From Macrocystis pyrifera (taxonomy: Eukaryota > Sar > Phaeophyceae > Laminariales > Laminariaceae), in assembly GCA_031763025.1 (NCBI GenBank), contig JASSKH010000003.1, positions 15,372,992 through 15,436,991 of the forward strand: DNA of 64,000 bases, read 5' to 3'. Under the pieces are notes generated by a model. The model did not search any database. It had not been told where the DNA came from and saw only the letters and a program-made list of their open reading frames with translations. Positions 33,076-45,691 of the stretch are shown here, one piece after another. Every line of letters begins with the position of its first letter. Positions within the stretch are counted from its first letter, which is position 1. Made by a program: the position numbers and the translations under genes.

Positions 33076-34339
33076 CGAAAAATAGTAAAATTTGACAGCA
33101 GCACTACTGTATATGCATCCTTTGCCCACTCGCCCCGGGAACCAGCATCATGCAAGAAGCGTGTGGCAGACTCACGAAACAGTCAGCACCATATCTGCGG
33201 CAAGCATGTAAGGGAATCCGCTTTAGACCAAGCCACGGCGGGCGACCGGGGAGGCATCGGAATTGGTGTTCGTCGCAGGTAGGGGTGCTAACGGTACCTC
33301 GGTAACGGGCTGCAAGGGACGAATTAGGTACCGACGGGTTAAGCGCAGGAATATTCATATCACTACCAGAAGCAAGCGTCCACACACCAATGGCAACGTG
33401 ACGCCACAGAACAACTTATGTTGTACGATTTTCTTTCTTGCCTGTCCACTGATTCTACGTCACGACTAAGACCCGAATCCTAGAGTGAGAGAGTTCACTT
33501 CACCTCCCTCAACCCGCTCCGGTCCTGGTTTTTCGTTTTTTGTCACGCGGGGCGGGGTGATGCGCTCCCTTACCTTGTCGTCGTTTTTTCTTAAACACGA
33601 GTTGTACACCTACAAGCTCTTTCCACCCTGTATTGCTGTCGGCTTAATTGGCGGCGCCGTCCTCGACAGACGTGCACAGTGGTGTCTAGAAATTAGGGAC
33701 TCACCGCGCCACAGAGGCTTAGTATGAGCATGCTATTAAACCAGGGGGGCTCTGTTGTGTCATGGCCCTGTAAAGGTTGTGCACTACTGCTGTAGGGATA
33801 GTAGATTCGCCTGTGCAGAGCGGCCGAAGTTCTTTAGATGTGCCCGCACAGCAACTAGAGCCTTTCCAAGCACAACGAACGAGCCCACGGCACACCAGCC
33901 AAAGCAGACCCCTCGCTAGGGTTAGGGTTCGGGTCAGTGTTAGAGTTCCTGGTCGGGGTGGTGATGGCCGCTGTTAGTCGAGGCCGGAAAGAAGATCACC
34001 GTCGAGAAAAAAAACAAAAACTTAACAGACAGTCTCATGACAAAACCCTGTGTACTTCATCGAAACAGCATCACTTTATGTGGGCACTTCTACTGTAAGG
34101 AAGTTTGTTCACCAGTGCGGGCAGATCTATCGCGGCTGACATAATTGTCTCCCTTTCTCCGATTCGTTTGTCGGGCTTCGCGTGTGCACACTGTTCGTGC
34201 TTTGTGCTCGACGTGTGTCGGTAGCCCTTGGGGCCGGTGTTAGGTTGCGTGCCCAGCCGTTTTGCTGCCTCGCACAGTAACGTCAGTCTGCGTCCTCCCC
34301 AGCCCCCTGTGCCGTCGGCCATGCGTAGTACGTGTTCAC
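33076..34339. other. Intergenic, nothing recognised
   Basis: ORFs on both strands lack recognisable motifs. A short GGGTTAGGGTTCGGG at about 33917 is too brief to be telomeric. Confidence 0.4.
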
Positions 34340-34429
34340 GTTTTTTCAACCCAACCGACGCCCAAATGTTAGAGGCGTCTCTACCAACAATAGAAACGGT
34401 GCTCCGTCTCGAAAGGGATGAGTGGTCAA

Positions 34430-34835
34430 TGATAAAAATGACCAAAGCAAGCAACAAATGGGTGACTACACAGGTCGCCATTTCGAGGAGGGTGTCGCGC
34501 TTCAAACTCCAGCTTAGGGACCGCCAGCAAGCGAGAAGGAACAAGACGAGGGGGATGACAGACCCACACCGATGGCGTGGGGATGGAGTTTGGAGGCGGC
34601 TTGGGACGTAAAAATAGAATGTAAAGAGCACATCTTGAGACGGAGGAGGAAGAAAGGATAACCATAGAGTACTGTAGATAAAGCATAGCGGGAAGTAGAC
34701 ATAGGACGTAGCTAGACCTTGTGCATAGGTTTCCTTGATTTCCGTCGTTTTCTTCTTTCAAGAATGTTTGGAGCGATCAACGTTGAAGCTCATGCTGCAC
34801 ATTGTCGGATGGCAAGCATAATAGTAATGAGTATG
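34430..34835 (+). mobile_element. LINE-like element, 5'-truncated copy
   Basis: Encodes VTTQVAISRRVSRFKLQLRD (about 34451-34510) as in the copy at 49750, then a 3' UTR ending GCTGCACATTGTCGGATGGC and AAGCATAATAGTAAT. Truncated 5' ends with a shared 3' end and an AAT-like tail are typical of non-LTR retrotransposons. Confidence 0.75.
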
Positions 34836-35038
34836 CCCCTTCCTCCCCATCTCCCCCCCCTTTCCCCCAGTCGAGCACCCCCCCCCCCCCCCCCCCGCTA
34901 CGCTCCGTCTCGAAAGGGATGCGAGGTCAATGGTCAAATGACTAAGGCAAGCAACAAATGAGTACGCCCCCCCCCCCCCCTGTTCCACGATCTGCCCCCC
35001 CCGTTACTTTGTTGGGGGTAATTGGGTGATTACGTTTT

Positions 35039-35315
35039 GGTATAGGGCCGTTTTTAGGGCCGTTTTTAACGACACTGTCCAAACTTGCCAAAATAAGCAA
35101 GTTTTTGGAAATTATGATTTTCAAGTCTTGCTAAAAACTTGCCAAAGGAAATGGCAAGTCCAAATTTCCATAAACTTGCCAACGAAGCGCTTGGGGAATA
35201 TCCATAAAAAAATTTGGCAAAAACTTGCTAAAATGGCAAATCCAAATTTCCAAAGACTTGACAATTAGGCAACTTTTTGGCAAAATACTTGTCTTTAAAA
35301 ACGACCCTTATCACC
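35039..35315 (+). mobile_element. MITE M4 with internal AACTTGCCAA motifs
   Basis: Inverted ends GGTATAGGGCCGTTTTTA / TAAAAACGACCCTTATCACC. The inside carries about six variants of AAACTTGCCAA in both orientations. Confidence 0.65.
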
Positions 35316-35685
35316 TTTTTTGGGGTGATATGTTTTTCGCCCCCACCCCCTCCCCCTCTTCACGTTTTCAACCTAGCCGACGCCCGACTGTTGGAGGTGT
35401 CTCTATCAGGAGTTGAAATGGTGCCCCATCTCGAAAGAGATGCGTGGTCAATGGTCAAGTGACAAAGGCAAGCAACAAAATGAATACGCCCCCCTCTCCC
35501 CCCTTCAGGGGACAAAAAATGCACGCCGGACACATAATCGATTCCCACTTGATGACCTAGATCATTCGAGGCAGATGATATATTCCTGATCTGCATGATC
35601 TAGCTTCATGTTGCCGAGTGGGAGTCGTATGTTCTGCATGATCTGGCGCATGCTGCTTGCGTTGGATCTGTACTGTTCAGATCCT

Positions 35686-35810
35686 GCACCTATCTGATCT
35701 ATCTGATCTATCCGGTATGTCTAATCTATCTGATCTATCTGATCTATGTGATCTATGTGATCTATGTGATCTATCTGATCTATCTGACCTATCTGATGTG
35801 TCCGACATGT
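35686..35810 (+). repeat. Minisatellite of 10-bp units
   Basis: About twelve units of GATCTATCTG and variants (GATCTATGTG). Confidence 0.9.
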
Positions 35811-36621
35811 AGGACAAGTCAACATCTTCGGCATCTGGTGTTTCATGAGCCCCTGACAGGTAGGACGTCTTTCCTCTTCCTTTTGCGACGGTGGATCTGG
35901 AAGCTTTTTGCAGGCTTGTAACGCAGGAGGTGGGAGAGCGGGTTAGATAAGCCTCGCCTTCAGTTCACACACACCGTCTTGCTACCTGGCACGCGTTGTT
36001 TGTGCAGTCTCTGCACTCACTCACTGCCTGAATCTTGCGTACGAGCATACCTGGTATCGTTTCCTTGTATTGCCGAACTCTATCCACACATATACACGGC
36101 TTATTAGAGAGGTTGGCTCGGGGTGGACTCGTATTAATAGAGTTGAGAGATAGCCCCTGTGAAGGCCCTGGGCTTCGGGCACGGGAACATGTTGTATTAT
36201 AACACAATGCGTGGCAGGGGTGTCGATATCGGGAACGGGTTGTTCGTTTATAAAGGATAAGCCCCTGTGCCACTCAGTCAGCGCTGACTGAGTGGTCCAG
36301 CCGGTAGTAGTGCTATATAACCAACAACATGCCCTCTGTTTCAGAGTTCGTGGGATCTCGTCGACTTCGTAACAGTGATCTCTTAGGCCCTCCCCTCGCC
36401 AAGCGCTACTGGATAACCAACAAAAACGGTTTCATGGCGAGGTATAGTCGAGCCTTCCACCTATATTACCTATGTTCAGTCGTCCGTCGAGAGAGCACCA
36501 GAGAACGTTGCACACAGCAACAAGGAAGGCTCTGTCGCTCATGAAACAGCGGGCGTGCCTTGCCTGCACACACGTGAACAAGTGAGGAGAGGTACAGCGA
36601 TAGATCTGTATGCCTGCTCTA
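35811..36621. other. Intergenic, nothing recognised
   Basis: One TACCTGGTA (36048) and one TATTAATA (36132); otherwise featureless. Confidence 0.4.
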
Positions 36622-36715
36622 CCCTTTCAGGACTGCAGTCCCATTTTGGGGACAAAGTGCTTAGAATTTGAGTGGTTTCTTCCCAAAACGGGACTTCAGT
36701 CCTACAGTAAAAGGG
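36622..36715 (+). mobile_element. MITE M3, complete copy
   Basis: 94 bp whose ends CCCTTTCAGGACTGCAGTCC and GGACTTCAGTCCT...AAAAGGG pair with each other; short loop between TTTTGGGGACAAA and TTCCCAAAACG. No ORF. Confidence 0.7.
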
Positions 36716-36856
36716 TTAAAGGCAAACTTGACGGAAGAAGATACTTGCAGTTACAGCAGTGCCTGCATAGCAAAATAATCATGCCGCAGAACGTGTATGC
36801 CTCCATTTATTTTTCCATTCGTGCCGAGCCTCTTTCCTGTATTATGTATATTTTTT

Positions 36857-36962
36857 TGTTCCATCTCATCAATTATCTTCGCCCTTTTTTTGTCTCTCCT
36901 TCCTAGCCGTAACTCAGATCCGGGGCCACAAAGCAGACTCGTCTCCCTCCTCGCCACGGTTC
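36857..36962 (+). repeat. Repeat R4, intergenic copy
   Basis: Matches the intronic copies from the CATCTCATCAATTATCTTCG region to CTCAGATCCGGGGCCACA and the C-rich end. Confidence 0.6.
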
Positions 36963-37929
36963 TTGCCTTGCGTTTTCATCGCGAGATGACTTCAGCCCTT
37001 TCTTCTCTCATCAACTATTAATAGCATAGAATTGCGCCTACCCACGCGACTAGGCGCTCTCAGCAGTTGATTCCGTTTTTTTGTTTTTTTTTTGCAAATA
37101 AAGTCGGAAGTTTTGGCCCACGTAGGATTCAAGTTCCGGCATCAACTCTTAGCAGCATTCGAGGGTACCTGGTGCCAGATATCTGCTGCTTTTGTGGAAG
37201 ATGTAAAGTAATACGGACGTACTGTACAGTAGGGACAGGCTACTGCTAGCACGTGTGCCTCTGGCTCTGTTCTGGTCACTCACACAAGGCGCTTGACCAT
37301 GTTGGAAGATGTAGACTCTGGTATTAGTTGCTGCTTGCCACGCCGGATGTCTTCTGAAGGAAGGGGCGAGGTATTCATCAGTCAGGCAGGTGATAACGCC
37401 TGCCAGGTATGATGAGGGATTGCTTGCTACAAATCATAATGCCGAAACAGGGGAGAGGGGATACCGCAACACTAGTCCACCCCGAACGGCCATGTATGCA
37501 GATTTAGAAATCTCACGCAAGAACCAAACCCATTCGGAGAATTCGCAGAATGGATCGAAGATGCGGCGCTTTACAACCCACTCCCACACCTCTAATTTGA
37601 AAGGCCGAAGCCGATTACACACTTATACACTGCGAATCAGACAACAAGAAGTCAAAGCGCGCAACGCTTATTCCGCGACCGCGCGCCGTCACCGACGCGC
37701 CACTAACCATAGTCTCCTCAGGGCGCCTCGCCCTCTAGTAGAGACCGCATCTTCGAAATTGACCCTTCAACGCGACAGCGACTGCACCCAAGTGACACGT
37801 CAGCAGCCTCCTCCCTGTCGGGATATCCCGACTCTCTTCCAAACGTGCCATCGGACCACGGCGGGGACGTTCTCGCAGCATTGTCCGCCGCCCATTCCCG
37901 TCAGCACCCCCCCTTGGTCGCCGAGCAAG

Positions 37930-38760
37930 GGCCTTGTCTTGTTGCTGGTGTCGTAACCATGGACGATTCTTCTGCCTAACGAAAATCAAGATCCAAAGTG
38001 GCTTAGCTGCTATGCAGCTTGGATGTGTCGTCCTCTTGGATACGGGCTCGCCGCAGATCTTCATTAACACCCACGCGTTCGACAGCGCGAAACGCGTGGG
38101 TGCTGCATCTGCCGCCTGCGAACGACACACCCCTAACGGGTCGTTGGGCGGTTTTGATAAAATCCCCGCCTCTTGAGATCGCGCGGCAGTACGCTTAAGC
38201 GTACAGTTCTTCCACGACGATCAACCAACTACATCACTCGCCATATGTGCATACGTCGTCCCATCTGAAGCTATGTAACACTACGTGCTACTCGGACGCG
38301 ACAGCTGGATGCGGTTGCAGGACCGCTCCTACCGTACGCTGGCTCCCTGCCCGATGAATAACCGGGTTCCCGGTGAGTTCGCGCTGTCGCTCTCAGGACT
38401 ACAGGGCGCAACAGTGTTTGTTCCCGACTCTTCGGCCCACCCTGAAAGCTTCTACCTGCTCTAAGTGGGTGACACAGGCATGACTTTCGCTCCCGATCAT
38501 TGACTTGTCGATATCGATTAGGTTCGCAGTAACGGTGCCGCTGCCCTCGCCGGTTGCTACCTGTGGTCAACATGCTGCACGCGGCTGCGTGATTTTTCTG
38601 CGGAAGAACGCAATGTGGATAATGGCCGCCAGGTCATTCCATTAGCCGGCGTCGCGGATCCAGACCCAGGCGCCTTGCTCCGCACCTCCTCTAGCCCGCT
38701 GTTACGCGTACCCCCGGACGCTGTCCTATCCGACGCGCGCGGAATGGACAAGGGGGGGCG
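37930..38760 (+). pseudogene. Retrotransposon aspartic protease region, broken
   Basis: Plus-strand frames encode a CCWCRNHGR knuckle-like motif, then VVLLDTGSPQIFIN (38027-38068), the active-site loop of retropepsins, and later, in a different frame, HYVLLGRDSWM, the LLGRD strand near the end of the fold. Stops and frame changes interrupt it. Its orientation opposes the surrounding LTR pair, so it is probably a separate nested fragment. Confidence 0.6.
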
Positions 38761-39039
38761 AGCCGATCACGAAAAATAAATAGTCGGAGTTTTAGCGTGA
38801 CAGAAATCATATACGAGAGAAAGGCTCGGCCGACTATCCTGCTGCGCCCAGAACGAAACTGTCTGCCCGGAGTGCCGCTCTCGGGCTGGCGCGCTTGTCG
38901 CTGTGTCCGGGTTTGCAGCGGGCTATGGAGTCGAACCAGCGGCAAGGGTAGGTGAAAAGAACGAGAGTCTACCTGTTGCAAGCAGTGACAGAGGGGCTGT
39001 GGCACTACCAAACACAGCAGCAGTGATACAAATGCTCGG

Positions 39040-39379
39040 TGTTAAGGTCTTAGTCCGTTGGGCTACTGGTAAAAGGTTAACCAATCGCCTACCCAATCTA
39101 AGCCTTAGAACAATCTCTCCCCCTGGAACGGACCAGATATACGGGTCGACGTGCCACCAAAACGCGGTTCCAGTTTTTGAGGATCCAGAAGTATGTTTTC
39201 AGATTCTTGACATGAGGAAATTCAGTTTTCTTTAAAAAGCGATTTCATGGTGGACGTGAGATTCGAACTCACGACCAACGAGCCATGTCCTGTCGACGAC
39301 GCCATTTGTTAAGGTCTTAATCCGTTGGGCTACTGGTAAAAGATTAACCGATGGCCTACCCAATCTAAGCCTTATAACA
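39040..39379 (-). mobile_element. TRIM family A, complete 340-bp element, TSD TCGG
   Basis: Two 73-bp LTRs (39040-39112, 39307-39379) that start TGTTAAGGTCTTA and end CTTA(G/T)AACA, flanked by TCGG on both sides (39036-39039, 39380-39383). On the minus strand the left LTR is followed by TGGCGTCGTCGACAGGAC (primer-binding site), a B-box-like GAGTTCGAATCTCACG, and finally CCAGGGGGAGAGA (polypurine tract) before the right LTR. Smaller than most described TRIMs, in the SMART size range. No coding capacity. Confidence 0.92.
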
Positions 39380-40494
39380 TCGGGTTATCAACAAGCGAAG
39401 AACCAGGCGGACCGGGAGAGCACGAAAATCCCCGATGTCGCACGGGCCAACATCGCATGGGTCTATAGCGGCTGTTGCACCAGTTTCACCGCGCGACGCG
39501 CTGGGTAAGCGGCGGATATCATACTCTAGAACGCAATCACCAAAAAGAGAAGACATCAAATAAACAGCAAGAAACCGAAAAAGCAGTCTCCAAGAGTGAA
39601 TAATCCTTTTTTTCGCCGACAAAAATCAGACCTCGAGCAAGTATCAAAGGCGTCTTGCAGACGATGCCAGTGTAAGGTGTAAAGCGGTATGGACCTAGGG
39701 ACCGACTACTTACTGCTAGCAGGTGTGCCTCTGGCTCTGCTCTGGATGCTCACACAAGGTGCTTGACGGTGTTGGAAGTTATATACTCTTGTATTAGTTG
39801 CTATTTGCCTCGCCGGATATCTTCTGGACGAAGGGGCGAGGCATTCATCAGCCAGGAAGGCAATAACGCCTGCCAGGTAGATGAGGGGACGCTTGCTACA
39901 AAGCAAAATGCCGCGACAGGGGAGAGGGGATATGATAACATATGGCTTACTGTACTCGTACGTACATATAGTTCCGCCTTCTTTTCTTTGCCTATGGGCG
40001 CACTTTCCACCCTATAACCCGGTACTACAAGTACATAATAGGTATATACACCAGGTACAAATAGGCACCACTCCCTCCTTTCCCTATACCACACCAGGTG
40101 TAACCACTGTGCCGCGGGAAACATTGGTTAATTGATGGATTGACTTTTAATCCCGGCAAATTTTAGACTTCGGAACCCCCCGGCCCTGTCTGTGTCTTCT
40201 ACATCGTCACATCATCATCAATCAATCAGCAAGTCAATTACTTACATACTGGTACAAGAAACACAAGGACCATGTATAATATATAATGGGAAATATGAGG
40301 TTCCACGAAATTCTCGATTTCACGGTAATATTGGTTATCAAATCGTGTCCGCTTTTTGCCGGAAAAATTAAAGCACATTAATTCAAAGTCACAAATATAT
40401 GCATAAAAATTGCATGTCTCGACCTGCCTTGTGAGTGGAATTTGGTCCTCGCACGACCTATTTAATTTTTCTTCTCTGTAAAAATTAGACACAT

Positions 40495-40915
40495 ATCCTT
40501 GTTAATATTATGCTTGCCATCCGACAATGTGCAGCATGACCTTCAATGTTGATCACTCGAAACACTCCTAAAGAAGGAAACCATGGAAACTAAGGAAACC
40601 TATGCACAAGGTCTAGATATATATCTTCAATGCCTACTTCCCGCTATGCTTTGTGTCTACTATACTCCATTGTTGTCCTTGCTCCCTCCTCAGTCTCAAT
40701 ACGTGCTCTTTACGTTCTATTCTTAGATCCTAAGCCGCATCCAAGCTACATCCCCCTCCCCCCTGCTCCTTCTCGCTTCCTGGCGTTCCCTAAGCTGGAG
40801 TTTGAAGCGCGACATCCTCTTCGAAATGGCGACCTGTGTAGTCACCGAGACGATTTGAAGCAAGCGTTCCTTCACCACCCACCCCTTTCCTTCCCATCGA
40901 CCCACCATCCCTATC
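40495..40915 (-). mobile_element. LINE-like element, 5'-truncated copy
   Basis: Minus-strand frame with SVTTQVAISKRMSRFKLQLR. The 3' end, ATTATGCTTGCCATCCGACA on the plus strand, lies at about 40505-40526. Confidence 0.75.
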
Positions 40916-41315
40916 ATTGAATGCTGCTCGGTAGTAGTGATGATGGTATCCGACTATATTTTTGTAAATCAGTAATAATATGTATATGTATAAGATGCAC
41001 TTTTTTTTTTTGGCATGCTGTTCTCCGGCGGCCGAGGGTACTTTCTCGCACTTTCGGCTGCGGGGCCAGCAAGGGAGCAGTGGGTACATTTCGACGCATG
41101 TCTGAACCCCGGCCGAGCACCGTGGCGGTGCTCGGGACATTTCACGTCGCCGAGCTGACTCCAAAAACAAGGGCTTGCTTTCCGCCTCGCCGAGCCGAGT
41201 AGGTGACATGGAAAACCCCACATTTTGTTTTTCAAAAGTAAATAGCCCATCAAACTCGAACACTTTTTTAATCCCTCTCTGTTGTACACATGTTTTCAAC
41301 CTCAGCAGAAGAAGT

Positions 41316-42470
41316 AGCAGTAGCAGCAGCAGCAGCAGCTGCAGCAGCAGCAGCTGCAGCAGCAGACATACTGCAGCAACAGCAGTACACATCTGTCGGC
41401 CGTCTCATCTGTTGCATCAATCCCTTTGACGGGTAGTAGTGTACACCGAACACCGAGCACGTTCGTGACCATAAAACTGCCTCCCTCGGTCCGTCTTCCG
41501 TCTACCTGTGGGAGAATTTGGTATACCAGGTATTTATTGGTGTCACACCTAGATAGTTGTCCAGCAGCAGCAGCAGCAACAACAACATACAGCAACAGTA
41601 CACATCTGTCGGCCGTCGTATCTGCTGCACCAAGCCCTTTGACGGGTGGGTTACGCCCAACACCGAGCACGCTCGTGACCACAAAACTGCCTCCCAAGGT
41701 CCGTCTACCTGGCTGGGATAATTTGGTACCACAGGTGTTATTGGTGTCATACCTATTACGGGGGTCCATAGTTAACGAGACCAAATTTTGTTAGTAAAAA
41801 TAGGTAAATATATAGGTTTTTATGTACAGCATAGGTCCTATTAACTATGGACCCCCGTAATAGCTAGTGGTCCAGTCGCACGCTCTCAGCAGCAGGTAAT
41901 CGCAACGGGCAAGAGCCATAGAGCCAGGCCCATAGAGCCATAGAGCCAGGCTCATACTGCCTCCTGTCTCACTATGCCCCGAGTGGCATCGGGCACAGTC
42001 CACACTGCCCGACTGCCTGGCTGATACTCTATTTGCGTATGATACGACGAGCTGTGTGCACTTTCAACAACGAAGAATTTTCTCCGCTGAATTTTCTCTG
42101 CGTTGAAAATCTCAACAATTTTGAATTGCCGGCTTTTTACCTGTCCAGTTTTGGTTTTTGATCAACCTCACTCAGCAGCAGCAGCAGCAGCAACAGCAGA
42201 TACAGCAGCAGTGAACGTCTGCCGAGTGTCATGTATGTTTCACGTGGCCCTTTGACGCACACCACACACCTCACACCGAGCACGTACGTGGCCACAAAAC
42301 CGGCTCCCTCGTTCGGTCTATACCTGGACCAGGTATCTACTGTATATATAGGTAGGTATCATACCTATTATTAGCGAGTTGTCCAGTCGCACGCTCTCAG
42401 CTGTAGGTAATCGCACCGGGCAAGAGCCACAGAGAGCCAGGCTCATTCTGCCGCCCGTCTTCCTTTACCC
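41316..42470 (+). repeat. Three diverged direct repeats with GCA tracts
   Basis: Units at about 41316-41560, 41560-41760 and 42170-42370 share CAGCAGCAG tracts, CATCTGTCGGCCGTC, CCCTTTGACG, CACCGAGCACG and ACTGCCTCCC. No coding sense; MITE M1 copy 6 lies between the second and third. Confidence 0.65.
41756..41860 (+). mobile_element. MITE M1, copy 6
   Basis: Near-perfect ends TTACGGGGGTCCATAG / CTATGGACCCCCGTAA, TA flanks; site reads CCTA...TAGC. Confidence 0.94.
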
Positions 42471-42484
42471 CCCCTGTCTCGGTG

Positions 42485-43165
<681 letters not shown>

Positions 43166-43376
43166 GTTTAGTAGTAGTATTGGTAGTAGGTAGTGTAGTG
43201 CTGCCGTTGCCACGAGTCTGCAGCTGTAACCATGAGTATTATGTTATACCTGGTACTGCTTTTGAGAGTCATTAATTTAAACTTCGAGAGAAACATTTCA
43301 TGACAAGTGCAGATAGATATTTTTTTCATGATGCCCTTAATCGTATGTAGATCTGTTGCTGCCTATCGATGCCACT

Positions 43377-43656
43377 TGTTAAGGTCAAGGTTGCGGGACA
43401 CTTTGTATCCCTGGACAGGTCTGCCTTTTAAGTCGGTAATCGTTGGTACTCACGTGTGTTGCTTGCTTAGTTACATGGAAGAAGAGCAGTTTTATTCCTT
43501 TCGTGCACGCGGAGACTGAGACCAAGCTCGTGCGTCTCTGGAAAACCCCTGGTTTTCCATCTAAGATACGCCTTCCAAGTACTACAAACACGTTCCCAGT
43601 GACTGAATCCAGGTAATTACCGGGCTTTCAACCTCATACAAAGCAGTATCATAACA
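43377..43656 (-). mobile_element. Family B LTR, solo or truncated
   Basis: 280 bp matching the 45692 LTR (TTGCGGGACACTTTGTATCC, CCTGGTTTTCCATCTAAG), ending CATAACA. Preceded by GATGCCACT, the usual primer-binding-site remnant. Sequences flanking it on each side (43195-43345, 43660-43815) are themselves diverged direct repeats. Confidence 0.8.
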
Positions 43657-43809
43657 TGTTCGAGTTGTACAGCTGTTGCCACGACTCAGCTGCTGTAACA
43701 GTTGCCGTGAGTACTTATTCGACAAGCAGTCATTATAAAAATTTCATGACAAATAGATGCAGAAAACTTTTTCATCGTGCCCCAACCGTACGTATACCTC
43801 TACATGACT

Positions 43810-44509
43810 AAATACAGAGAAGCTGCTTCCTACTATTAGTGATGCTTTGGGTTATTTGGTCTTTTATTGGCGCTGTTTTTGACGCGCAGGTATAGAATTC
43901 TGGAGTAGTTAGTACAATATATAATTATTAACAGTTGTAGTTGTAGTATTAATATTAATAGTAACAGCCCATGGTACCGAGTGCATGTGCTGCTTCTATT
44001 AATATAATGCCTGTCCAATAGCAGTAGTAGTACCTGTACTATATTGTTAAGTAGTAGCAATATTAATAGTCGTAGTCGTTGTGGTGTTCGCTATTATTAT
44101 TGTTGTTGTTGCCGTCTGCATGCTGCTTCTACCTGGCCAATATCATTTGATTCGGTGGAGACCCTCAACCGTATATATACTACGTAGCCTGTAAATTTAC
44201 AAAATCTTAATAGCAGGCGTTGTTGTATACCATGGTAGTATTTTGTAGCGTGCATGCTGCTTCTACCTTTACACAGTAGTAGTAGTGCATATATCTGCGT
44301 AGTAGTGGTGGTGGTGTATATTACGAGTAACAGTACAGTACTTATGCCCCCAACCCATGCCATGGTATCGCTTGCATGCTACGTTGCCGTTGTATGAAAG
44401 TTATTTCTGTAGTAGCAGTAGCAGTAGTAGTAATTGGTAGGTACTGTAGTACATACCAGGTACCTTGGTAGTGTAGTATTTATTCATGCTTCTACCCTGT
44501 ACTGCATTT
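43810..44509. other. Intergenic, short triplet runs
   Basis: TATTAATA at 43947, 43953, 43997 and 44061 and TACCAGGTA at 44454. No gene. Confidence 0.5.
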
Positions 44510-44875
44510 TGTGAAATGGGGGCAGAGATATAAGCTGGTAAGGGGCACAGGAATGTCGGTGCTGGGTAGAGCACGCTGCTTGTAGTTCACGAACTTCTTA
44601 TTAATGCTCCTCAAGTGAGTTGAGAGAAAGGGATAGAACTCGAGTGAGCGACAGTGATGGGCTTCGCCAGGAACACAACTCAGCCCAGACGTCGACCAAA
44701 ACCAACCCGTATGCAGATACAGTCTATCGGGACGTTGTCATACAGAAGATTTCCACTATAATAGCAGAATGTTCTCTACCGGGACGTTGTCACGCAGAAG
44801 GTTCCCAGACTTACAACATATAATGTTCTGCGGGCAAAGGGGATGTCTGAACTGCTCCACTGAATATTCCCTAAG

Positions 44876-45442
44876 AAACGCTTGATTTTCTAACTTGAGA
44901 AAACGGAAAGTAGTTGACGTCTATATAGGCGGCTAACTTCTTCAATTAGTATTATTATGCTTGCCATCCGACAATGTGTATATAGTGTTCTAAAAAAGAC
45001 TAACAGAAAGTGAAGAACACTCCAGAACAAAAGCGCGGCAGTATAATACGACAAATCAAAACTGATGTGACGCTCATGAAGACAAAACTCGTAAAATAAT
45101 TCAAGTCTGGTAGGCTCAAAAACTAGGTACTCCTCAACAGCAACCGAACGCACGTACTTTTAATAAAGTCGAACCAGTACAGCCGGAGGTACGGCAAAAA
45201 CAATCGTTTGCAGAGAAAAAAATGAAGAATCCGCGGTAAATATATTGTTTTTGCTGTAACTCCGGCTGTACTCGTTCGATTTTATCAAAAGTAAGTGCGT
45301 TCGGTTGCTGTTGAAGAAAGTACATATTTTTTGAGCCTATCAGACTTGAATTATTTTCCGAATCGAAGAAGTTAGCCGCTTAGACGTTTTTTTTTTCTCA
45401 ACTGCTACTTGTAATTTTCTCACAAGTTATAAAATCCAGTTT
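44876..45442. mobile_element. 567-bp foldback DNA element, TSD TAAG
   Basis: Imperfect terminal inverted repeats start AAACGCTTGATTTTCTAACT / AAACTGGATTTTATAACT, and long inner arms (about 45094-45230 against 45235-45360) pair around a short centre. TAAG duplicates at both sides (44872-44875, 45443-45446). The sister LTR near 47215 shows the empty site CCCTAAGAGC. It carries a scrap of the LINE 3' end (about 44948-44980). No ORF of interest. Confidence 0.85.
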
Positions 45443-45691
45443 TAAGAGCTATGTATAACCATGTAAGATTCGCCTGCAGATATATTCCTACGTGTCTACA
45501 TACAACCATATCAAATTCGTCTACAGGTATGTCTGGTATCTGCAAAGAGCTATGTGCCACCATACATTGTTCGCATACAGGTATATGCGTTCTTATACAA
45601 TGGATGCGCTACTCTATCACATTAGCCCACCCTGAATAGTCGTAGATGTGCTGATCACACGGCGATACAAGGATGATGACCAAATCATCCC

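Larger units (their letters stand above)
34340..35485 (+). repeat. Segment repeated three times
   Basis: CCGACGCCC...CTCGAAAGGGATG...GGTCAATG...AGCAAGCAACAAA occurs at about 34340-34460, 34895-34965 (partial) and 35360-35485. Confidence 0.65.
37194..39940 (-). mobile_element. LTR element E, degenerate, with nested insertions
   Basis: LTRs of about 270-278 bp at 37194-37471 and 39671-39940 share TACTGCTAGCA, GTGTGCCTCTGGCTCTG, CAGGGGAGAGGGGATA and an ACA end. The right one is preceded by GACGATGCCAG (primer-binding-site complement) and the left one followed by CTAGTCCACCCC (purine-tract complement), so the element faces minus. A minus frame at 37622-37434 contains EVWEWVVKRRIFD. TRIM A (39040-39379) and plus-strand protease sequence lie inside. 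No target duplication found. Confidence 0.7.

Noticed and set aside
33910-33940. Telomere-like GGGTTAGGG
   Set aside because: Fewer than two TTAGGG units, in the middle of the window; chance is sufficient.
34071-34631. 186-residue minus-strand ORF
   Set aside because: It runs antisense to LINE coding sequence at one end and shows no domain or codon pattern.
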